DNA of 64,000 bases from Lysinibacillus sp. FSL W8-0992 (GTDB lineage: Bacteria; Bacillota; Bacilli; Bacillales_A; Planococcaceae), in NCBI RefSeq assembly GCF_038008685.1, contig NZ_JBBOZQ010000001.1, positions 3,596,001 through 3,660,000 of the forward strand. Reading direction: 5' to 3'. The position numbers and the translations under genes are program-made. Below, piece by piece: positions 56,433-64,000 of the stretch. Each line of letters opens with the position of its first letter. Positions within the stretch are counted from its first letter, which is position 1. The notes under the pieces are model-generated. The model had not been told where the DNA came from and made no database searches. It saw only the letters and a program-made list of their open reading frames with translations.

Positions 56433-57395
56433 TTATCTTCTTTCTGCAATTGTTTGTGCGATACAATCACCATGGAAGCGTCCATTTTCAATAAAAATTT
56501 CATTGGCATTATTGCCTGCTGCGATGACCCCCGCAATAAATAGCCCTGCTACATTTGTTTCCATTGTGTCAGGTTGACAAAATGGTCGACCTGTTTCCTC
56601 ATCAATCGTAACACCCATCGCTCGAATAAATGAATGATCTGGGTGATAGCCAGTCATAGCAAAAACAAAGTCATTTTTTAATACTTCTTCACGACCGTCA
56701 ATATTTACTACAACCTCATGCTCACGAATTTCTACTACATTTGTATTAAAGTGCATTGTGACTTCCCCACCACGTACAACCCCGTCAAATTCAGGTAAAA
56801 CCCACGGCTTCACGCTCGGAGAATATTCACTGCCACGATACACAACTGTGACACGGGCTCCAGCCTTGTTCAATTCTAATGCTGCATCTACAGCTGAATT
56901 TTTCCCACCGATTACAAGGACATCCGTATCAAAAAATTCATGTCCTTCTTTAAAGTAATGGTAAACCTTTGGTAATTCCTCGCCAGGAATATCCATATAA
57001 TTAGGATGGTCGTAGTAACCTGTTGCTACTACAACATATGGAGTTTCATATACATCCTTATCCGTCGTTACCGTAAAAATCTCTCCATTTTTCACAACAC
57101 TTCCGACTTTTTCAAAACGGTTAACTTGAATATTTTTCAAGCGCACTACCTCACGATAATAAACAAGTGCTTGATTTCGCTTTGGCTTGCGCCCCTCAAT
57201 AATGAACGGTACGTCACCAATGGCTAAACGTTCACTCGTACTAAAGAAAGTTTGATGTGTTGGATAATTGTAAATGGCATTTACAATATTTCCTTTTTCA
57301 ATAACAATCGGTCGTAAACCAATTTTTTGTAAAGATATTGCTGCCGCTAAACCACAAGGGCCTCCTCCAACAATTATTGCATCAACTTGTTGCAT
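56433..57395 (-). CDS. ypdA: Bacillithiol disulphide reductase YpdA (Bdr)
   Basis: NADPH-dependent FAD flavoenzyme that reduces oxidised bacillithiol. 320 aa. FAD motif IIVGGGPCGLAAAISL carries the family's key Cys14; the NADPH motif is VIGGKNSAVDAALEL, and the C-terminal FAD segment GLFIAGVIAAGNNANEIFIENGR. TxxxFFSTSE (THQTFFSTSERL) is typical of YpdA. The pairing with bshA elsewhere in the window supports bacillithiol as the host's low-molecular-weight thiol. AGGAG precedes the ATG. Confidence 0.95.
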   Translation of the reverse strand: MQQVDAIIVGGGPCGLAAAISLQKIGLRPIVIEKGNIVNAIYNYPTHQTFFSTSERLAIGDVPFIIEGRKPKRNQALVYYREVVRLKNIQVNRFEKVGSVVKNGEIFTVTTDKDVYETPYVVVATGYYDHPNYMDIPGEELPKVYHYFKEGHEFFDTDVLVIGGKNSAVDAALELNKAGARVTVVYRGSEYSPSVKPWVLPEFDGVVRGGEVTMHFNTNVVEIREHEVVVNIDGREEVLKNDFVFAMTGYHPDHSFIRAMGVTIDEETGRPFCQPDTMETNVAGLFIAGVIAAGNNANEIFIENGRFHGDCIAQTIAERR

Positions 57396-57540
57396 TGTTT
57401 GACACTCCTATCAAATAGGCATCAGCGTATTAAACACAGATGCTTCGCTTTCATGCAGATTACATGCTCTCTATTGGGCATCTACATTTTAAAAAATAAC
57501 TCTCGTCTCCATTATACGCCTTCTACGCATTATTGGTTGT

Positions 57541-58296
57541 TTATTTACCCGAAATTTCAATGTCAATTATATGGCATTCAGGTTTCGCTCCTAAACGGAA
57601 TGGCAATAGTGTAGTGCCATAGCCATTACTCACAAGTGTCATCACACCGTCACGTTCCCGATAAGAACCAAGCGGATGAACACCATACGGTCCAACTCTT
57701 ATTTGACCACCGTGCAAATGTCCACCGATCATTAAGTCCGCTCGAAATTTCGCACGCACTCTGGCAAAGACACCAGGATTATGTGAAATAAAAACGACTA
57801 AATCATCCTCGCCAACTTTTTCAAAGGCAGCATCAAAACTATATTTCATCGTAGAAGTATCTTCAATAGCACTTAGCCATAAGCGATTCTTTTTAGGTAA
57901 TAAGACAGCATCATTGGCAATAATTTCGACCCTGTGTTGTTGTAAAATAGCCCGAAATTGCTCCTCGCCTACTTCTCTATCATTATTCCCCCAGATAAAA
58001 TAAGTAGGTCCTAACGGTGTCAATAAATCGAGATTGTCATGGATACGTTGAATAGGTGTGCGCCCATCTGCAAAATCTCCACCGATTATTACCGCATCAA
58101 ATGTACCTTTTAATCGTTCTATCATTGGACGATTAATTTTTCGTAAATGCGTATCTGAAATAAAAAATAGTCGAATCTTTTCTTGTTCACCTTTGAGTGA
58201 TAATTGATGATGCAACACATTATTTTCGTGCGCGACCTTCCACATATAGAGTAGGAAGGCGATAACTATTAAAAGAAATAGTCCAATATATATCAT
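57541..58296 (-). CDS. ypbG: Metallophosphoesterase YpbG
   Basis: 251 aa with an N-terminal membrane anchor (residues 4-22) and a calcineurin-like phosphoesterase domain: FISDTHLRK, IIGGDFADG, WGNNDRE, ISHNPGV and GGHLHGGQI supply the two-metal site. It resembles YkuE/LpxH-like membrane phosphodiesterases; the substrate is unknown. ATG at 58296 has AAGGAG upstream. The position between ypdA and ypbE agrees with B. subtilis ypbG, with several genes (ypbF, mecB, gudB) missing between. Confidence 0.9.
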   Translation of the reverse strand: MIYIGLFLLIVIAFLLYMWKVAHENNVLHHQLSLKGEQEKIRLFFISDTHLRKINRPMIERLKGTFDAVIIGGDFADGRTPIQRIHDNLDLLTPLGPTYFIWGNNDREVGEEQFRAILQQHRVEIIANDAVLLPKKNRLWLSAIEDTSTMKYSFDAAFEKVGEDDLVVFISHNPGVFARVRAKFRADLMIGGHLHGGQIRVGPYGVHPLGSYRERDGVMTLVSNGYGTTLLPFRLGAKPECHIIDIEISGK

Positions 58297-58318
58297 TCCC
58301 TCACTTCTCCTTATGACA

Positions 58319-58355
58319 GCAAAAAGGCGATTCATTATGCTGTAGAATCGCCTTT
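58319..58355 (-). terminator. Terminator after ypbE
   Basis: An 11-bp perfect stem AAAGGCGATTC/GAATCGCCTTT with an 11-base loop, followed by TTTGCTG on the minus strand. Confidence 0.75.
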
Positions 58356-58455
58356 CTGCTAATCAGACGTTTGCCTCAACCATTCATTGGTGTTGACGTT
58401 TGTCCTTTATTTTATACTAGAAAAACAACATTGCCAAAGAATGACACCATTTTTC

Positions 58456-59172
58456 TTATGGTAGTTTAATGACTTGCCCAACAAATACAGTGTCATTAGG
58501 CATACCGTTCGCCGCTCGGATTTTCGCTAATGTAGCTTCACTACCATCACCGTAGTAATTTAATGCAATACGATATAGGTTTTCATTTGCTTTAACTGTA
58601 TGTGTTTTCGCTTTTGCAGCATTTTGCTTTTCTTGTTCTGCTTTACGTGCTTGCTCAGCTTTTTTAGCTTCTTCTGCTTTTTTTGCTGCCTCAGCCTGTT
58701 GTTGTGCCAATTTAGCTTCCTCGGCTTTTTTCGCCTCTTCAGCTTTTTTCGCTTCTTCAGCAGCCTTTTGTTGTTCAGCTAACTTTTCAGCGTCTTTTTG
58801 TGCCTGTTCTTTGGCTTGATCGTTTGCTTTAGCATCTTTGTCTTTATCAGATGATGTGGATGCTTCCGCTTTACTACCAGTCTTATCAATTTCTACAACA
58901 GAATCTAGCGTATCCTTTTCGGCTTCTTCAATCGTTTTACCAGGATCATAGAATTGCACGAAATAAATTAATATAGTTAATGGAATTAAAATAAATGTAA
59001 CAAAAAGTATCGTCATTAACGGTGATTTACGTTTTGTATTTTTCGGCTTTTTGTTATTGCTTCCATTTTTATTCATTCTTGAAACTCTAGATAGATTTTG
59101 CTGTTCTTGTTGTTCTTCTTCAAATGACTGACGATGTTCTTCGATTTTATCACGATAGTCTTCTTTACTCAT
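58456..59172 (-). CDS. ypbE: LysM-domain membrane protein YpbE
   Basis: 238 aa. A charged cytosolic N-terminus (1-50), one membrane helix (about 53-72), a long Ala/Glu/Lys/Gln-rich coiled segment (about 110-190, built on KKAEEAK-type repeats) and a C-terminal LysM domain (HTVKANENLYRIALNYYGD...VGQVIKLP) that binds peptidoglycan. So the LysM module is held outside the membrane on a flexible stalk. ATG at 59172 has GGAGG upstream. Follows recQ as ypbE does in B. subtilis. The role is unknown. Confidence 0.9.
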   Translation of the reverse strand: MSKEDYRDKIEEHRQSFEEEQQEQQNLSRVSRMNKNGSNNKKPKNTKRKSPLMTILFVTFILIPLTILIYFVQFYDPGKTIEEAEKDTLDSVVEIDKTGSKAEASTSSDKDKDAKANDQAKEQAQKDAEKLAEQQKAAEEAKKAEEAKKAEEAKLAQQQAEAAKKAEEAKKAEQARKAEQEKQNAAKAKTHTVKANENLYRIALNYYGDGSEATLAKIRAANGMPNDTVFVGQVIKLP

Positions 59173-59260
59173 TCGACTTTCCTCCAACCTTGCTACGCAT
59201 TCTTCTATCATTCTATTATGACGAATTTTGCGAAAAAAGTAAATGACCGTCAATTATAGT

Positions 59261-60703
59261 CTAATCGCTTAATAAAAGCTGTTTTAATCGACTTTCCCAT
59301 GCAATCATTTCTACTTTTTTCTCTTCCTTAACGCGTACTATATTGATTTCATCATAATGGATTCCACAATTTTCACAACAGTTTTCAGGTTTTTTCTGCA
59401 ATTTTTGCCCAAAATACCCGACAAGCTGCTCGCGAATACAGCCTTTTGTCTGAGTAATTTTTAACATTTCATCAACCGCCTGATATTTTTCAAGTGCAAA
59501 ATAATTAAGTCGCGCTTTCACTTCCTGAACAGATTCCTGATGATACCAGTAATCTAGCACACGAAAGGCCGTTTCACTCAACTCACCATTTTTCAACATT
59601 TGCGATGGCTCGATATGCTGTATTACAAGCTCTTGATAACGGTCGACATGACTTGCTGACGGCAAATCGCCTGTTACAACAAATTTCGCAAGCTCTTCGT
59701 CACCATCACTATAAAGTAAAATTGCAAGAGCTGGTTTTCCATCACGACCTGCGCGTCCTATTTCTTGCATATAATTAGCGACATTGGCGGGCATTGTTTC
59801 ATGGATCACCTGTCGAATATTTGCCTTATTGATGCCCATACCAAAAGCATTTGTCGCCACAATCCAATCTAGCTCTCCATCAATAAATTGCTGCTGAATA
59901 AATTGACGATCCTCTGCACTATAACCCGCATGATAAGCTGCTGCCCGAATACCTGCTTGCATGAATGTTTCACAATATTGCTCTGCACGCTTACGTGATG
60001 ACATATACAAAATACCTGGTCCAGCTGTTTTTTTGACATGTTCTAAAATCCATTGTGCCTTATCAGCCCTATCCTCAAATCCAACACGCCCAAGATGAAT
60101 ATTAGGACGATCGACGTTATACATAAATTCAAACGGGGCGTTCAGCGAAAGTGTCGTATGAATATCCTTTACTACTTTTTGCGTCGCAGTCGCTGACAAA
60201 GCTAACACTGGCGGGCGATTGCTTCGCGAAAACCAGTCACCAATTCGCAAATAATCTGGACGAAAATCAAATCCCCACTGCGATATACAATGCGCTTCAT
60301 CAACTACAATGAGACTTAATGACATTTTCGCGAGTTTTTCCTGCACCTGTTGTTGCAAAAGCATTTCTGGTGACGTAAAAATAAAGCGATATTGTTCTAA
60401 AAAATGGAGTGCATATCGTTTTTCATCTGCTGCTAAAAAAGAATTTAATGCTACTACTCTTTTTTCACCAAAGCGTTTAAGTTGCTCTACCTGGTCCTGC
60501 ATTAAAGACAATAAAGGTGACACGATTAACACTGGCTTTTGCAATATATATGCTGGCAATTGATAGCACAGTGATTTACCCATGCCAGTTGGCAATAACG
60601 CAATTACATCTTTTCCATCAAGAATTGCTTCAATTACTTCCTTTTGACCTGGTCGGAATGTTGTATAGCCAAAGTGCTTAGCTAATGTTTGCTCTAGTTC
60701 CAT
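59261..60703 (-). CDS. recQ: RecQ-family ATP-dependent DNA helicase (short form)
   Basis: 480 aa. FRPGQKEVIEAIL (motif 0), Walker A LLPTGMGKSLCYQLPAY, DEAHCISQWGFDFRPDY, LSATAT, VATNAFGMGINKANIR and QEIGRAGRDGKP, then a zinc-binding part with CIREQLVGYFG and CCENCGIHYD. No HRDC domain, as in the B. subtilis RecQ of this locus. The ATG follows directly on the ypbB stop; GGGG lies inside the ypbB end. Acts in recombination and replication-fork repair. Confidence 0.95.
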   Translation of the reverse strand: MELEQTLAKHFGYTTFRPGQKEVIEAILDGKDVIALLPTGMGKSLCYQLPAYILQKPVLIVSPLLSLMQDQVEQLKRFGEKRVVALNSFLAADEKRYALHFLEQYRFIFTSPEMLLQQQVQEKLAKMSLSLIVVDEAHCISQWGFDFRPDYLRIGDWFSRSNRPPVLALSATATQKVVKDIHTTLSLNAPFEFMYNVDRPNIHLGRVGFEDRADKAQWILEHVKKTAGPGILYMSSRKRAEQYCETFMQAGIRAAAYHAGYSAEDRQFIQQQFIDGELDWIVATNAFGMGINKANIRQVIHETMPANVANYMQEIGRAGRDGKPALAILLYSDGDEELAKFVVTGDLPSASHVDRYQELVIQHIEPSQMLKNGELSETAFRVLDYWYHQESVQEVKARLNYFALEKYQAVDEMLKITQTKGCIREQLVGYFGQKLQKKPENCCENCGIHYDEINIVRVKEEKKVEMIAWESRLKQLLLSD

Positions 60704-61732
60704 TTATACTTCCCCTTTCGCGAGGACAAGTCTCAGCTGGAAATAACTCAAATCTTTTACTACTTCATGCAATGCCTTTAATTTTTTTGTTTGGTATTGC
60801 TTGGAAGCGTGCCAAACTTTTTCCGCTTCTTCATATGAGACGAATGGGCCGATCGAAAAGTTCGGTTCATTCATCGCTAACTCCACTAAATGATCTTCAA
60901 TCGTACTTTGTTTCAATTTTCTTATTTGCACAATTTGTTCAATTGAATATCCTTGTTCATATAAAACGGCAGTTTGCTGTGCAGAATCAGTCAGCAATGC
61001 TTTAACCCGAAGTTCCTCAGTCATTTGGCCAAGTAACGGGTAATTATTTGTTGCATGCACTTCATTCATTAATGTATGTAGTAATTCGATAAATGCTAAT
61101 TGACTATCAAGCACAGTTTCCTTTCGTTCACTAGATAGCTGCTGCCATGTCCACCCAGGTAAACTATGACCACTTAATCGATAAAGAACGAGTTGTTTAT
61201 TATTATCTGATACAGGTAAGGTAGCTAATACACGAAGGCACTCTTCAAGTAGTTGTTTTTGCAAATTTCCCGATTGATACTGATAGTCCTGCAAAAAATT
61301 ACGTACCCATGACTGAACTTGGGCATCTTTACTAATAGGAGAAAATGAACGAATCCCCTCTTTTTGATAAGACAGACTTTGGACGACTAAAGAAAGACGA
61401 GCAAAAAATACATGCTCATTTCCTCGATAATGCCAGCCGTCAAATAAAAAAGCAGATGTTTGCTCTGCTCGCTGTAAACCGAGCTTTTTCATGGAATAAT
61501 GACCAGATTCCTGCATACTTAACCAACTATATTGCAAAAAGGTTGCTACAGCCTCGTCAAATGTCGCGCGTGGTAGCTTTGGGAGTAATCCAAAAAAGTT
61601 ATGTAGCTGAAACAGTCCAACATCTTGAATTGTCTGACCTGAACGCTTTCCTCTAAGGATATGATAAGCAGCAGAAACTGTTCGTTCATTATTAAGTTTT
61701 TGAAAGATTTGCAATAAAATTTGATAAAACAT
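60704..61732 (-). CDS. ypbB: YpbB, helix-turn-helix protein linked to RecQ
   Basis: 342 aa. Mostly alpha-helical with a C-terminal helicase-associated HTH-like domain (TAVLYEQGYSIEQIVQIRKLKQSTIEDHLVELA, about 260-292), the kind that is fused to RecQ in other bacteria. Here it is a separate gene ending exactly where recQ starts, so the pair probably forms one functional unit. ATG at 61732 has GGAGG upstream; the longer frame would begin with TTG inside this site. Biochemical function is not established. Confidence 0.88.
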   Translation of the reverse strand: MFYQILLQIFQKLNNERTVSAAYHILRGKRSGQTIQDVGLFQLHNFFGLLPKLPRATFDEAVATFLQYSWLSMQESGHYSMKKLGLQRAEQTSAFLFDGWHYRGNEHVFFARLSLVVQSLSYQKEGIRSFSPISKDAQVQSWVRNFLQDYQYQSGNLQKQLLEECLRVLATLPVSDNNKQLVLYRLSGHSLPGWTWQQLSSERKETVLDSQLAFIELLHTLMNEVHATNNYPLLGQMTEELRVKALLTDSAQQTAVLYEQGYSIEQIVQIRKLKQSTIEDHLVELAMNEPNFSIGPFVSYEEAEKVWHASKQYQTKKLKALHEVVKDLSYFQLRLVLAKGEV

Positions 61733-61735
61733 TGA

Positions 61736-62086
<351 letters not shown>

Positions 62087-62105
62087 GTAAACATCATTAC
62101 TAAAT

Positions 62106-62134
62106 AAAGGCATCCTTCAATGGATGCCTTTTTG
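62106..62134 (+). terminator. Terminator after fer
   Basis: A 10-bp perfect stem AAAGGCATCC/GGATGCCTTT with a 6-base loop and T-run, 19 bases past the fer stop. Confidence 0.92.
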
Positions 62135-62215
62135 TTTGAGTTGGGTTTGTATTTTGACATTAAGATAAAGAGTGAGTATATGTCATTTCAAATGAAGTTG
62201 TAAGCTCTTTTCATC

Positions 62216-62245
62216 TTGTTATTGCAACGATAAATTATGTATGAT
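62216..62245 (+). promoter_or_regulatory. Predicted sigma-A promoter of fabI
   Basis: TTGTTA (62216-62221) and TATGAT (62240-62245) are 18 bases apart, about 60 bases before the fabI start and directly upstream of the FapR-type operator. Confidence 0.65.
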
Positions 62246-62251
62246 AAGATT

Positions 62252-62268
62252 TTAGTAGTTGGTACTAA
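62252..62268 (+). promoter_or_regulatory. FapR-type operator at the fabI start site
   Basis: TTAGTAGTTGGTACTAA is a 17-bp inverted repeat with TTAGTA and TACTAA arms, the form of the operator bound by the lipid-synthesis repressor FapR, whose binding is released by malonyl-CoA. It covers the likely transcription start. Confidence 0.8.
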
Positions 62269-62302
62269 TAACAGATATTATTTCGTAAAGGGGTTCTTAT
62301 AA

Positions 62303-63085
62303 ATGATGGACAATTTATTACAATTAAAAGATAAAAACATTGTCGTAATGGGTGTTGCAAACGACCGCAGTATTGCTTGGGGTATTGCAAAACGTTTATT
62401 TGACGTAGGTGCAAATGTTATTTTCACGTATCGCCAAGAACGTTCATTAAAAAAATTACAAAAGCAACTTGAAAACTACGGCCAAGCAAATGCATTTGTC
62501 GTACAATGTGATGTTAATAGTGATGAAAGCACAAAAGCAGCATTCGATACAATCGGTGCAAAAGTTGGCGTTATCCACGGTATTGTTCACTCTGTAGCAT
62601 TTGCCAATGCAGAAGACTTACACAATCGCTTTTTAGAAACAACACGCGATGGCTATGCATTCGCTCAAGATACAAGTGCGTATTCTCTTATTTCAACTGC
62701 TAAAGCAGCACACCCGTACATGACAGAAGGTGGCTCTATTGTAACGATGAGTTATTTAGGCGCTGAACGCGTACTTGATGGCTATAACGTAATGGGTGTT
62801 GCCAAAGCTGCATTAGAAGCGTCAATGCGCTACTTAGCTGCTGATATTGGGCAAGACAATATCCGTGTAAATGCAATTTCTGCTGGTGCTATTCGTACAC
62901 TTGCGGCAAAAGGTGTTCCTTCATTCAATACGATTTTACACAAAATCGAAGAAACAGCGCCGTTAAAACGCAATGTTCAACAAGATGAAGTAGCTGATAT
63001 GACAATTGTAATGCTATCTCACCTATCACGTGGGGTAACTGGCGAAACAATCTACATCGACGCTGGCTACAATATTATGGGTTAA
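62303..63085 (+). CDS. fabI: Enoyl-[acyl-carrier-protein] reductase (NADH), FabI
   Basis: Last reduction of each fatty-acid elongation cycle; target of triclosan-type inhibitors. 260 aa, divergent SDR fold: GVANDRSIAWGIAKRL, SVAFANAEDL, MSYLGAERVLDGYNVMGVAKAALE with the catalytic Tyr and Lys spaced YNVMGVAK, and ISAGAIRTLAAKG. AAAGGGG precedes the ATG. A FapR-type operator lies upstream, and a TTAGATTGA-family terminator begins 9 bases after the stop. Confidence 0.97.
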   Translation: MMDNLLQLKDKNIVVMGVANDRSIAWGIAKRLFDVGANVIFTYRQERSLKKLQKQLENYGQANAFVVQCDVNSDESTKAAFDTIGAKVGVIHGIVHSVAFANAEDLHNRFLETTRDGYAFAQDTSAYSLISTAKAAHPYMTEGGSIVTMSYLGAERVLDGYNVMGVAKAALEASMRYLAADIGQDNIRVNAISAGAIRTLAAKGVPSFNTILHKIEETAPLKRNVQQDEVADMTIVMLSHLSRGVTGETIYIDAGYNIMG

Positions 63086-63094
63086 TAAAAGACA

Positions 63095-63134
63095 AAAAGT
63101 GTTAGATTGACTACAATCAATCTAACACTTTTTT
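63095..63134 (+). terminator. Terminator after fabI (TTAGATTGA repeat family)
   Basis: AAAAGTGTTAGATTGA pairs with TCAATCTAACACTTTT around a short loop, then more T. It shares its arms with the terminator at 18014-18053. Confidence 0.9.
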
Positions 63135-63142
63135 GTTGCGTC

Positions 63143-63271
63143 GTTGATGTTCGTTACGGCGAGTGCTTTCCGCGGATACATCGCAAGCCGCAACCGACGC
63201 TTACGCGCCGCCTGTTGCGTCTTACGTTTTGTGCGTTCCTGCAGGAGTCACTCGCCTCCGCTACCATCAAC
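63143..63271. repeat. REP-like inverted repeat, copy 3
   Basis: 129 bp bounded by GTTGATG and CATCAAC. GGCGAGTG and CACTCGCC form the next arm pair, then TTCCGCGG...CAGGAG, and the inner core GCAAGCCGCAACCG...GCGCCGCCTGTTGCGTCTTAC shared with the copies at 6.4 and 6.7 kb. Confidence 0.9.
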
Positions 63272-63377
63272 TAGTATTCTCTTTCTATTTTTATTCACTG
63301 CATAAGAGAACAGCTATGGTTTCATTTATTTTACATAGCAGAAAAATACAATTAATCTAACACTTTATTGATGCAAT

Positions 63378-63495
63378 GTTGATGTCCACTACAGGGATGC
63401 TTTCCGCGGGCATACCGCAAGCTTCAACCCTGCTATGGCACTGTTTGTTACGTCTTACGTTTTGTGCATGAGTCGCCTCATCCGCTACCATCAAC
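63378..63495. repeat. REP-like inverted repeat, copy 4 (degenerate)
   Basis: 118 bp bounded by GTTGATG and CATCAAC, with GATGCTTTCCGCGGGCAT near the left and GTTACGTCTTACGTTTTGTGCAT near the right; the middle has diverged. A half terminator (AATCTAACACTTTATTG, 63353-63369) precedes it. Confidence 0.82.
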
Positions 63496-63549
63496 GAATG
63501 CTTTACTTCTATTCATTTTCCTTGATGGGAGACTCACCTTCTTTAGAAA

Positions 63550-64000
63550 TTATATTCCGTTTTTTCGCATTTCCGCCATAATCTTTTCCATTTTGTCTTC
63601 AATATTTATGTCCGTAAATCGGCTAAATTGTATTTCATCGACTATTTTTCCGTCACGCATAAACAGTATACGATCAGTCCTTGCGGCAATCTTTGGATCA
63701 TGTGTTACAAGCAGCACCGCTGTCCCTTCTGCATTAATTTCTGTAATAATGTCCATGATTTCCTGTGCTGATTTTGAATTAAGTGCACCAGTCGGCTCGT
63801 CACCAAAAATAATTTTAGGATTGCTTATTAGTGCGCGGCAAATGCCTGCACGTTGTAGCTGCCCTCCCGAAACTTGTGTAATATCACGTTTTTCAAGATC
63901 GCTTATACCTACCTTTTTCATAAGCGCTCTTGCCCTTTTTGTAATCTTATCAACACTTTTTCTGTTATCTCGCATTGAAGGAAGTATGATATTATCCATA
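63550..64000 (-). CDS. ABC transporter ATP-binding protein, 5' end outside window
   Basis: The C-terminal 150 or so residues of an ABC ATPase of the MacB/BceA/LolD type. The signature VSGGQLQRAGICRAL, Walker B IIFGDEPTGALNSKSA, H-loop LLVTHDPKIAARTDRILFM and the DGKIV tail are present. The first in-window Met (DNIILPS follows) is probably internal, since this family has that segment in mid-domain and Walker A is missing. Such ATPases usually pair with a FtsX-like permease in lipoprotein or antimicrobial-peptide export; the partner is outside the window. Confidence 0.9.
   Translation of the reverse strand, partial: MDNIILPSMRDNRKSVDKITKRARALMKKVGISDLEKRDITQVSGGQLQRAGICRALISNPKIIFGDEPTGALNSKSAQEIMDIITEINAEGTAVLLVTHDPKIAARTDRILFMRDGKIVDEIQFSRFTDINIEDKMEKIMAEMRKNGI

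Larger units (their letters stand above)
63086..63549. other. Gene-free region holding composite repeat elements
   Basis: 464 bases between fabI and the ABC-ATPase end. It consists mainly of the fabI terminator palindrome plus one REP-like copy (63095-63271), and a half-palindrome plus a second, degenerate REP-like copy (63352-63495). Nothing else is recognised. Confidence 0.85.

Noticed and set aside
58600..58782. Phe/Ser/Leu-rich plus-strand open frame inside ypbE
   Set aside because: It is the antisense of the Ala/Glu/Lys stalk of ypbE, a low-complexity artefact.

Overview
The window is an AT-rich chromosomal segment from an endospore-forming member of the Bacillales, most probably Lysinibacillus or a close relative of the Bacillus sphaericus group. 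Spore genes (spoIVA, sleB, ypeB, a yphF-like gene), bacillithiol genes (bshA, ypdA), menaquinone genes (hepS, menG, hepT) and the qcrABC complex all occur in a gene order that largely follows the dinG-to-fer region of Bacillus subtilis. The genus assignment is an inference from gene content and synteny; no rRNA is present. Almost all genes lie on the minus strand; the exceptions are padR-DUF1700-DUF4097, yitT, ansA, fer and fabI.

Layout: 1-3.2 kb holds a DUF378 gene end and an alkylation-repair operon (adaA-alkA-ogt) next to a PEP mutase/isocitrate lyase-like gene. 3.3-9.4 kb has dinG, a repeat-filled gap, then panB-panC-panD behind a long structured leader with a terminator-like hairpin, probably a pan RNA. 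9.4-11.2 kb is a padR-DUF1700-DUF4097 operon. 11.3-17 kb carries birA, a GNAT gene, and ypjD-dapB-mgsA-bshA-cca. 17.1-24.4 kb has yitT (ypjC), a yugP metalloprotease, DUF1405 (ypjA), qcrCBA, ypiF, ypiB and ypiA. 24.5-30.8 kb is the aromatic supra-operon aroC-aroB-aroH-hisC-tyrA-aroA, lacking the trp block found there in B. subtilis. 31-36.1 kb has cheR plus an inserted lipid-metabolism set (thiolase, SDR dehydrogenase, acyl-CoA ligase). 36.4-41.2 kb has ndk, hepT-menG-hepS, mtrB (TRAP), folE and hbs. 41.4-53 kb has spoIVA, yphF- and yphE-like genes, gpsA, der, the S1 protein ypfD, cmk, ypfA, ypeB, sleB and prsW. 53.1-64 kb has ansA, a GNAT/class-V aminotransferase fusion with a PlsY-like gene, ypdA, ypbG, ypbE, recQ, ypbB, fer, fabI with a FapR-type operator, and the end of an ABC-transporter ATPase gene.

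Most coding sequence is housekeeping. The less ordinary content is intergenic: (i) three arrays of short degenerate repeats, each in strict 21-bp register (18.1, 43.0 and 54.2 kb); (ii) a composite element made of a TTAGATTGA-type terminator palindrome followed by a REP-like hairpin, complete at 63.1 kb and degenerate or partial at 11.2, 18.0 and 63.4 kb; (iii) a 233-bp tandem duplication at 6.3-6.8 kb carrying the same REP-like core inside different but still self-complementary outer arms; and (iv) a short palindromic motif (AGTGCCTGGCACT type) in five places, one covering the panD stop codon. The clearest protein-level oddity is the fused acetyltransferase-aminotransferase encoded 4 bases from a divergent PlsY-like acyltransferase.
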